A stretch of 64,000 nucleotides of DNA from Astragalus membranaceus. Lineage: Eukaryota > Streptophyta > Magnoliopsida > Fabales > Fabaceae. The notes beneath the pieces were generated by a model. The model was not told the DNA's origin and did no database searches. It was given only the letters and a program-made list of their open reading frames with translations. The stretch is from positions 19,639,456 through 19,703,455 of the forward strand of contig CM076854.1 of the NCBI GenBank assembly GCA_039519185.1. The letters run 5' to 3'. Position 1 is the stretch's first letter. Each line of letters opens with the position of its first letter. The translations under genes were made by a program, and so were the position numbers. This document shows positions 56,140-64,000 of the stretch, one piece after another.

Positions 56140-56740
56140 TAAACTCAGTTTATGTGTGTACAAAATTAAATTTTGTACTATCGTGAACTGAATTCACTAT
56201 AAACCTATAAAAACCGAAACTCATCGCTTATAGTGAACTCGTGAGCTAGATTCACTTGTACACTTGTGAACTGTGTTCACTATAAGCTGAGTTTCAATTT
56301 CTTCAGGCCTATAGTAAACTCAGTTCACAATAGTACAAGTGAACTCAGTTGATGTGTACGCTAGTGAAACTAAACATGGTCGTGAACTCAGATCACGATG
56401 GCCTATAGTGAATTGAGTTCACTATAGGCCCGTAAAAACTTAAGCCCATATGATCTTATAGTGAACTGAGTTCATGTGCTTACACGTGAACTGAATTCAC
56501 TTGTACACGCTTGAACTCAACTCATTATAAGGTCTGGGTTTCAGTTTTTATAGGTCTATAGTGAACTCGGATAGTGAACTGAATTCATGTGTACTATCTG
56601 GAATTGAGTTCACTATAAGGTCTGAGTTTCGATTTTTACAAGCTTATAGTGAACTCGGTTCATTTTGCCCACTGCGAACTCAGTTCACAATAGTTGAAGT
56701 GAACTGAGTTCATTATAAGCGTATGAAGTAAATTAACAAG
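56140..56740. repeat. Dense cluster of GTGAACTGAGTTCAC-type palindromes
   Basis: About 15-20 variants of gtgaactgagttcac and its half sites, often followed by tataggcctata or tataaggtctgagttt, cover 600 bp with irregular spacing. Adjacent units are inverted to one another, so long snap-back structures are possible. No protein is encoded. Confidence 0.85.
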
Positions 56741-57019
56741 GGTTGTTTAGGAAATGAGTAGGGGAAGGGGGTGTAACTAGCCTAAAGGGAGGTGGGGATA
56801 GCCTCATCCATTAATGTGCTATTAATTTACAAAATAATACCAATGTGATTCTTTCCGTTTAAATTGTTGTATAGAGAAAACCATATTGGTATAACTTTTA
56901 TAAAATAGGGCACCATATTGAAATTAAAAAAAGAGACTAAATTAACTATTACAAAATAAGAAATCATTTAGAAACAAAATCTAAATGAGAGACCACATTG
57001 CTATAATTTTATAACATAA

Positions 57020-57280
57020 ATGATCATTAATTCTGTTTTAAATAGCATACCCCTATATTTTTTTTCTTTTTATAAGGCTCCGAAGGGGGTTATTAATTTG
57101 ATGATTATGATCCAAAGGGATTTTCTGTGGGGAGTCAAAGATGATGCTCAGGGTATGTATTGGGTGGCTTGGGACAAAGTTTGCAAACCTAAGAATGAAG
57201 GTGGACTTTGCATTAAAATTTTTGAGCTTTTTAACGTAGCTCTTCTAGGTTTGCAAACCTATTGGGGTTGTGTTGACTCA
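57020..57280 (+). pseudogene. LINE reverse transcriptase C-terminal fragment
   Basis: The frame reads MIINSVLNSIPLYFFSFYKA, then PKGVINLMIMIQRDFLWGV and WDKVCKPKNEGGLCIK. This is the region between RT and the C-terminal zinc domain of plant L1-type LINEs. Both ends are missing. Confidence 0.8.
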
Positions 57281-57340
57281 TCGTCATATGTATATTGTTG
57301 TTCAGTTTATAAGCCAAGTAATATTAAAACATTGTTAACT

Positions 57341-57640
57341 TGTTAACTTTTCGGCAAGTGTACCGAATCGTTGCAAGTAATATTAAAACGGTAAGACCGA
57401 GTGTCGAACTCAGGGATTGCGGTTATTTATCAATTTAATTAATTAATTACTAAAATGTTTACAATAAGGAGTAATAGATAGTAACCGAAAAAGATTAAAT
57501 GTGAGAATAAAATGCGAGAGTAAAAGCGATTAGGAATCGAATCTTCTCCCCTACGCTATCATGCAATAGACCTTCGATCAATTTCAATGTAATTACCCAA
57601 TTTAACAGATTCAATTCAATTATAAGATTAAGGACAATCC
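57341..57640. other. Unclassified repeat fragment
   Basis: The phrase cggcaagtgtaccgaatcgt, with ggtaagaccgagtgtcgaac shortly after, is in the style of a common plant LTR edge, but no partner is seen. The 15-mer aagtaatattaaaac occurs at both 57314 and 57375, which may mark an insertion duplication or a small rearrangement. Confidence 0.4.
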
Positions 57641-57863
57641 ATTGCCTCAAAAATTCCCTTCATGGCTTTCCAGAGAGACCAGTAAATGTGACTCAGGTTA
57701 ATGATTCTGAATAGAGAAACACTAAACAAAATGTTCTTTCTGATGAGGAGTATAAGGCATTCCTGTAGTATAAGGCTTCCCAAGCTTCATCATCAGCAAC
57801 AGTTGCTCATTCTGGTAATTAATACTACAGTCTCTTACTCTCAATCATCACCTGTTGACTCCT

Positions 57864-59583
57864 AGATTATAGACACTGGAGCTTCCGATTGCGTGGCTGG
57901 TAATCCATCTCTTTTATCCAAAATATCCCAACCTAATACCCCACATTATATTACCGTTGCCGGCGGATCAAAAGTTAAAGCTAGTGGCATTGGTGAAGCC
58001 ACGCCTCTTTCATCCTTACCCCTTGACAATGTTCTTCTTGTTCCCAATTGCCCATTTAATTTAATTTCAGTTAGTCGTCTGACTCGAAGTCTAAAATGTT
58101 CTGTAACTTTTGATGATGATTATTTTGTTATACGGGATCGGAGTACGAAGCATACGATTGGTACAGGATATGAGTCGCATGGACTTTACTACCTCCACCC
58201 CATCCAACCTTCATCTACACTTGCCTCCACTTCTACTACAGAGTCTCCAAGTCTTCTTCATCGTCGGTTAGGTCATCCAAGTCTCAAGAAGTTCAAAGTT
58301 ATGGTTTCTCATTTGTCTCATCTGCAGCCATTAGATTGTGAGTCTTGTCAGCTTGGGAAACATGTTCGCTCTTCCTTCCCTAGCAGTACTCAGTCACAAG
58401 CTCGTTCTCCTTTTGATGTTGTTCACTCAGATGTATGGGGACCAAGTCGAGTCACTTCAGTTGTAGGACATAGATATTTTGTCACTTTTTTTGAGGAGTT
58501 TTCTAGATTTACGTGGATCTTCCTACTTAAGGATAGATCTGAACTTCTTGGTGTTTTTCAAAATTTCTTCAAAAAATCAAAAATCAATTTGGTTGTTCTA
58601 ATCGTACTTTAGGTAGTGATAATGCAAAAGAGTATTTTTCTGCATCATTTCATTCTTTTATGGTTGAAAATGGTGTCATACATCAGTCATCTTGTCCCCA
58701 TACCCCACAACAAAATGGGATTGTTGAACATAAGAACCGTCATATCATTGAAACAGCACGCAGTTTGCTTATTCATGCTAATGTCCCTTTGAAGTTTTAG
58801 GGGGATACTGTCCTCACTGCAGGTCACTGGATTAATTAATAGAATGCCATCCTCTGCTATCCAGAATAGGGTTCCTCATTCCATATTGTTCCCCGATGAA
58901 CCCTTGTTCCGTATTTCTCCTCGAGTCTTCGGTTCAACTTGTTTTATCCATGATCTTACTCCGGGACTTGATAAATTGTCTGCACGTGCAGTTAAGTGTG
59001 TCTTCCTAGGTTATTCACGAGTTCAAAAAGGGTATCGATGCTACTGTCCCTCCACACATTGCTTCTACATGTCTGCCGATGTCATCTTCTTTGAAGATGC
59101 ACCCTTCTTTGCATCTCCCATTGAGTCTGAGTCTGTCTCTCAAGTATTACCTATTCCTGACCTTGTCCCGGTAGTTCCACTCACACCCATCATTCATCAG
59201 ATAGATCACCCTTCTCCCACGGAACTTCCTAGTCCTCCTAGTCCTCCTCCCATGCAAACTTATCAGCGTCGTGCTCATCTCCCTCCTGTCGACCCACCTC
59301 CTACAGAAAATCCTAGTGACTCATCTCCTGGCCCGGTTTCCTCTCCTACTCCGGATCCGCCTACCGAGTCAGACGACCCTCCTGTTTCCCTGCGTAAAGG
59401 TACACATTCTACCCGTAACCCTCATCCTATTAATAATTTCCTCATTTATCACCGCTTATCACCTTCACATTATACATTTGTGTCTGCTATTTCTTCCATC
59501 GCCATTCCTAAGTCCACACAGGAAGCTCTTTCTCATTCAGGTTGGCGACAGGCTATGATTGATGAGATGACAGCCTTAGTGTA
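57864..59583 (+). pseudogene. Copia protease-integrase region
   Basis: Protease shows IIDTGASDC after a TAG where tryptophan is expected. GAG-pre-integrase (LLHRRLGHPSLKKFKVM, CESCQLGKH) and the integrase core (VHSDVWGPS) follow in an open frame to 58612. A one-base deletion after NFFK shifts to LGSDNAKEYFS, CPHTPQQNGIVE and a stop after VPLKF. The C-terminal part (58844-59583) reads RVFGSTCFIHDL, VFLGYSRVQKGYRC and a proline-rich spacer, up to MIDEMTALV. Confidence 0.85.
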
Positions 59584-59822
59584 ACAGCCCAGGTCTAACG
59601 CATTGGCCACCCCGGCACTATTACCTCACGGTCTTCTCTACCCCTCTTGTAGAATTTTTGCCTTCTTTTTTTGTAACAGCCCAGGTCCAACGCATTGGCC
59701 ACCCCGGTACTATTACCTCACGGTCTTCTCTACCCCTCTTGTAGAATTTTTGCCTTCCGTGGGAATCGAACCTTGCACCTGAGCCATAAGTGCAAGTTAA
59801 ACACACCTCCCACTACCAGTGA
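59581..59822 (-). mobile_element. tRNA-derived SINE-like insert with duplicated tail
   Basis: On the minus strand, tggtagtgggagg (A-box-like) and ggttcgattccc (B-box) lie about 40 bp apart, as in tRNA-derived SINEs. The tail half (about 90 bp, gaaggcaaaaattctacaag to gggctgttaca) occurs twice in tandem, separated by seven A. It sits exactly where about 45 copia codons are missing, so insertion came with a deletion. Confidence 0.55.
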
Positions 59823-61139
59823 TACTTTCTCACCGGTGGCTAAAATGGCTTCTTTTCGTCTATTCCTTTCTACGGCTGCAATGTATCAACTTGACATTGT
59901 GGCTAAAATGGCCATTGTATCAACTTGACATCAAGAATGCATTTCTCCACGGTGATCTAGAAGAAGAAGTTTATCTCGAGCAACCACCTGGTTTTGTTGC
60001 TCAGGGGGAGTGTCGTGGGTATGTCTGTCGTCTTCACAAAGCCTTGTATGGTCTTAAACAATCCCCTCGGGCATGGTTTGGAAGATTCAGCACTGTCGTT
60101 CAAGACTGGCATGATTTAATGTGAAGCTGATCACTCTGTCTTTTATAAGTTTTCCTCTCACAAATGTATTTATCTGGTTGTCTATGTCGATGATATTGTT
60201 ATTACAGGTGATGATCATGATGGTATTGCAGGACTTAAACAACATCTAGTCCACCACTTTTAGGTCAAAGATCTTGGGAAGTTACGATACTTTCTTGGCA
60301 TTGAGGTAGCTCATTCTAAGGCAGGCATTGCTATTTCTCAGAGAAAGTATGCTTTGGATATCTTATAAGAAACCGGCATGCTGGATTGCAAGCCAATTGA
60401 CTCTCCTATGGATCTTAATGTCAAGATCCCACCGGATCAGAGGGAGTCCTTTTCGGATCCAGGAAGGTATAGGAGGCTAGTTGGGCAGTTGAATTACTTG
60501 ACCATAACGAGGCCAAATATTTCATACGCAGTTAGTGTGGTGAGTCAATTCCTAAATTTCCCTTGTGACAATCATTAGGATGCCGTGGTTAGAATCCTGA
60601 GGTACATCAAAGGAGCTCCTGGAAAAGGTCTTGTTTACACAGATAGAGGTGATTCAAATATTGTCGCTTACACAGATGCTGATTGGGCTGGTTGTCCCTT
60701 TGATAGAAGGTCCACATCTGGGTACAGTGTTCTTATTGGTGGAAATCTAATTTCATGGAAAAGTAAAAAACAAAATGTTGTTGCCAGATCCAGCGCTGAG
60801 GCTGAATATCGAGCTATGACACTTACCACTCAGGAGTTTATATGGCTGAAACATCTTCTCCAAGAGTTGCGCTTTTATAAAATAGGCACTATGAGTCTCA
60901 TCTGTGATAATCAATCAGCCCTACATATTGCGTCCAATCCAGTCTTTCTTGAGCGAACCAAACACATTGAAATTGATTGTCACTTTGTTCGTGAGAAGAT
61001 TGCGTCCGGTGACATTGATACTTCATTTGTTGGTTCTAATGATCAATTGGCAGACATCTTCACAAAAGCTCTTCGGGGACCAAGGATAACTTACATATGT
61101 GACAAGCTGGATGCCTACAATCTATACGCTCCAGCTTGA
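59823..61139 (+). pseudogene. Copia RT and RNase H region
   Basis: RT shows QLDIKNAFLHGDLEEEVYLE, ALYGLKQSPRAWF and the catalytic YVDDIVITG (about 60180-60206). LGKLRYFLGIEVA and RRLVGQLNYLTITRPN follow. RNase H (YTDADWAGCPFDRRSTSGYS, SSAEAEYRAM, DQLADIFTKALRG) fills the open frame 60585-61139, ending AYNLYAPA. Stops replace expected Q, E and W codons at HHF*VKD, DIL*ETG and DNH*DAV. Confidence 0.85.
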
Positions 61140-61146
61140 GGGGGAG

Positions 61147-61330
61147 TGTTAAGATATGTTGTAAATAGTAGTTTTATATGTATTCGGCCCAGACCCGTTA
61201 GGTTTTCCCTATTTAAACTCATTAGTGCTTGTACTCATTACACAGAAATATACAATTAATAAGACGGAACTACAGCTGTTCTGTAGTCGCAGACGTAGGC
61301 AAAGATTGGCCGAACTGTGTGACCAATATC
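61147..61330 (+). repeat. Copia 3' LTR (short)
   Basis: It starts TGTTAAGATATG after the tract gagggggag. The end near 61330 (ccaatatca) is estimated. The short length suits the Ale/Retrofit lineage. Confidence 0.6.
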
Positions 61331-61591
61331 ATGTTTATACTTGAAAATCACATAATTTATTGAACTTTTTGTCCAAACTGGGTCAAAATCCAGCTTCTTG
61401 AATGGCCCCCATCTTTTGCTTCACTTAGAGCTTCATTATGCTACGTGTGACATTTTTTCTATATTAATCTGTTATAAATCTATGTAGACTGATACTTTCT
61501 TAAGAGGGAGACCGATCAACAATCATGAATTAAGTCAACTCATTTTCTTTTCCCTTTATATTTTTCTCATCTTTCTTGTGATGGTGATCAG

Positions 61592-62081
61592 AAATTACGA
61601 TTAAGAATAGAGGATCCACCACGTAGGAAACACATGGTGTACCTTGGAGGTGCTGTCCTTGCAGGAATAATGAAGGTTTGAGTTAACTATTGATTTTTCG
61701 GTTGTTCATATCTATACCTTTTACTTTAGTAGTTGTGGATGCTATTGCATTTGACTAGGTTGCATTTAGTGAGTAATAAAGTGCAAAATTACAACTTTTA
61801 TTTGAAAACTTTTGGTTGAGATTTGACGTACTTTACAGTTTGTTATACAACAAGGGCATGTATTTTATCCATTTAATGCCTATAAAATACATCTTACGAT
61901 GTACAAGAGCCTAACCATTTGGGTCTTTCCTAGTTTGAAAACGATCATCATCTAAGAAAGTTTATCTTTGGTGGTTAAAATCCAGGATGCACCAGAATTT
62001 TGGATTAACAGGGAAGATTATCTAGAAGAAGGACTCGCTTGTCTGATTAGGTGTGGCCAAGCTGGACTTATTGAGTTCTAG
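61592..62081 (+). pseudogene. ARP2-like last two exons (actin-related protein 2)
   Basis: Exon A (61592-61675), after acceptor tgatcag, reads KLRLRIEDPPRRKHMVYLGG then AVLAGIMK and ends at donor GTTTGA. Exon B (61986-62081), after acceptor atccag, reads DAPEFWINREDYLEEGLACL then IRCGQAGLIEF and a TAG. Both frames are open and in phase. These are the C-terminal residues of ARP2, a subunit of the ARP2/3 complex that nucleates branched actin filaments. The usual protein ends close to the GQA, so GLIEF is an extension. No upstream ARP2 exons are seen to the left; copia DNA takes their place. It is a gene fragment, or the 3' end of a disrupted gene. Confidence 0.85.
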
Positions 62082-62275
62082 TGACCACCCCCAAAAAATA
62101 AGTGAATAATTTTTGGAAGAAAAAACACATTAGAGGCTGTGTGATGAAAATTCAAAGCTATTTGAAACTTCCTTCAACAGCTTGCATGAAATGTTGTTGG
62201 CCTTGTATAGCCGTTCCTACATGTAAGGGAGGCTAGTTGTGAAAGCACAAGAAGTCTTGTTTCTTGGTAGATACG
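62082..62275 (+). other. Sequence after ARP2-like stop
   Basis: Probably the 3' UTR or downstream flank of the ARP2-like exons. No element is recognised before copia sequence starts at 62276. Confidence 0.45.
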
Positions 62276-64000
62276 TGAAACACTAAACAAAATATTCTTT
62301 CTGATGAGGAGTATAAAGCATTCCTGTAGTATAAGGCTTCCCAAGCTTCATCAACAGCAACAGTTGCTCATTCTGGTAATTAATACTACAGTCTGTTACT
62401 CTCAATCATCACTTGTTGACTCCTAGATTATGGACACTGGAGCTTCCGATTGCATGGCTGGTAATCCATCTCTTTTATTCAAAATATCTCAACCTAATAC
62501 CCCACATTATATTACTGTTGTCGGCGGATCAAAAGTTAAAGCTAGTGGCATTGGTGAAGCCACGCCTCTTCCATCTTTACCCCTTGACAATGTTCTTGTT
62601 CCCAATTGCCCATTTAATTTAATTTCAGTTAGTCGTCTGACTCGAAGTCTAAAATGTTCTGTAACTTTTGATTATGATTATTTTGTTATACAGGATCGGA
62701 GTACGAAGCGGACGATTGGTACAGGATATGAGTCGCATGGACTTTACTACCTCCACCCCATCCAACCTTCATCTACACTTGCCTCCACTTCTACTACGGA
62801 GTCTCCAAGTCTTCTTCATCGTCGGTTAGGTCATCCAAGTCTCAAGAAGTTCAAAGTTATGGTTTCTCATTTGTCTCATCTGCAGTCATTAGATTGTGAG
62901 TCTTGTCAGCTTGGGAAACATGTTCGCTCTTCCTTCCCTAGCAGTACTCAGTCACAAGCTCGTTCTCCTTTTGATGTTGTTCACTCAGATGTATGGGGAC
63001 CAAGTCGAGTCACTTCAGTTGTAGGACATAGATATTTTGTCACTTTTTTTGAGGATTTTTCTAGATGTGCGTGGATCTTCCTACTTAAGGATAGATCTGA
63101 ACTTCTTGGTGTTTTTCAAAATTTCTTCAAAAAATCAAAAATCAATTTGGTTGTTCTATTCGTACTTTACGTAGTGATAATGCAAAAGAGTATTTTTCTG
63201 CATCATTTAATTCTTTTATGGTTGAAAATGGTGTCATACATCAGTCATCTTGTCCCCATACCCCACAACAAAATGGGATTGTTGAACGTAAGAACCGTCA
63301 TATCATTGAAACAGCACGCAGTTTGCTTATTCATGCCAATGTCCCTTTGAAGTTTTAAGGGGATGCTGTCCTCACTGCAGGTCACTTGATTAATAGAATG
63401 CCATCTTATGGTATCCAGAATAGGGTTCCTCATTCCATATTGTTCCCCGATGAACCCTTGTTCCGTATTTCTCCTCGAGTCTTCGGTTCAACTTGTTTTA
63501 TCCATGATCTTACTCCGGGACTTGATAAATTGTCTGCACGTGCAGTTAAGTGTGTCTTCCTGGGCTATTTACGAGTTCAAAAAGGGTATCGATGCTACTG
63601 TCCCTCCACACATTGCTTCTACATGTCTGCCGATGCCATCTTCTTTGAAGATGCACCCTTCTTTGCATCTCCCATTGAGTCTGAGTCTGTCTCTCAAGTA
63701 TTACCTATTCCTCACCTTGTCCCGGTAGTTCCACTCACACCCATCATTGATCAGATAGATCACCCTTCTCTCACGAAACTTCCTAGTCCTCCTAGTCCTC
63801 CTCCCATGCAAACTTATCAGCGTCGTGCTCATCTCCCTCCTGTCGACCCACCTCCTACAGAAAATCCTAGTGACTCATCTCCTGGCCCGGTTTCCTCTCC
63901 TACTCCGGATCCGCCTACGGAGTCAGACGACCCTCCTGTTGCCCTGCGTAAAGGTACACGTTCTACCCGTAACCCTCATCCTATTAATAATTTCCTCAGT
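62276..64000 (+). mobile_element. Second copy of the Ale-like copia element (gag end to integrase), runs off window
   Basis: It closely matches 57712-59460, beginning at gaaacactaaacaaaat. It carries protease (MDTGASDC after TAG), GAG-pre-integrase and an integrase core in an open frame at 62430-63350. Then come the same one-base deletion after NFFK, the same stop after VPLKF (here TAA, TAG in the other copy), and RVFGSTCFIHDL with the proline-rich spacer. It is defective in the same way as the first copy. Confidence 0.88.

Larger units (their letters stand above)
57641..61330 (+). mobile_element. Ale/Retrofit-like copia element, defective, 5' LTR missing
   Basis: Pieces of gag (PVNVTQVNDSE, KASQASSSATVAHSG), protease, integrase, RT and RNase H follow in order. 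They are followed by the tract gagggggagtg and a short LTR (61147 to about 61330). Many tryptophan codons have become stops. A SINE-like insert has replaced the region between integrase and RT. A second copy begins at 62276. Confidence 0.85.

Overview
This is plant nuclear DNA, almost certainly from a eudicot with a repeat-rich genome. The evidence is plant-type LTR retrotransposons (Athila, Tat/Ogre, Tekay-like, SIRE and Ale copia), an intron-containing BAHD acyltransferase, a GRAS factor, an actin-related protein and a CACTA transposon end. The mix of Ogre- and SIRE-like LTRs would suit a legume, but that is a weak inference. About 90 percent of the window is mobile DNA, much of it nested. 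One 500-base run of N (15550-16049) is an assembly gap.

Left block (1-14651): a minus-oriented LTR (1-943) lies against a decayed Athila-type gypsy element (944-12198), which keeps gag, protease, RT, RNase H, integrase, a post-pol ORF and a 1.44-kb 3' LTR. A 2578-bp solo LTR (2641-5218, TSD taagg) splits its pol. The Athila LTR abuts a truncated, minus-oriented Tat-like gypsy element (12199-14651).

Gene plus gap (14652-16060): the C-terminal half of a GRAS transcription factor (14929-15549, minus) runs into the gap.

Nested stack (16061-41616): the flanks suggest an insertion order. A copia element (37235-41616) was entered by a CACTA-type transposon ending at 37234. That CACTA-side DNA carries exon fragments of at least three, probably four, unrelated host genes, all on the minus strand: SKP2A-like F-box/LRR, a tentative Rab3GAP, citrate synthase and a TPX2/WVD2-like protein. 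A SIRE-type copia element (27414-30480) entered the SKP2A exon. An Ogre-like element (LTR 24623-27413, leader 18430-24622, minus) entered the SIRE gag. A tiny young LTR element (16061-18424, TSD cattg) entered the Ogre leader.

Tat-like non-autonomous element (41645-50743, TSD gttaa): gag-protease runs on the minus strand and an intron-containing, coiled-coil ORF runs on the opposite strand. It also has a 37-bp hairpin minisatellite, and its gag is split by a second solo LTR of the family seen at 2641 (47149-49779, TSD ctttt).

Right block (51948-64000): one apparently intact gene encodes a 433-residue HXXXD acyltransferase resembling omega-hydroxyacid/fatty-alcohol feruloyl transferases of suberin synthesis (minus, 54168-51948). 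Related MITE-like repeats sit in both its introns. Next come a foldback element, a dense array of a GTGAACTGAGTTCAC-type palindrome, a LINE scrap, and two copies of one defective Ale-like copia element flanking the last two exons of an ARP2-like gene.
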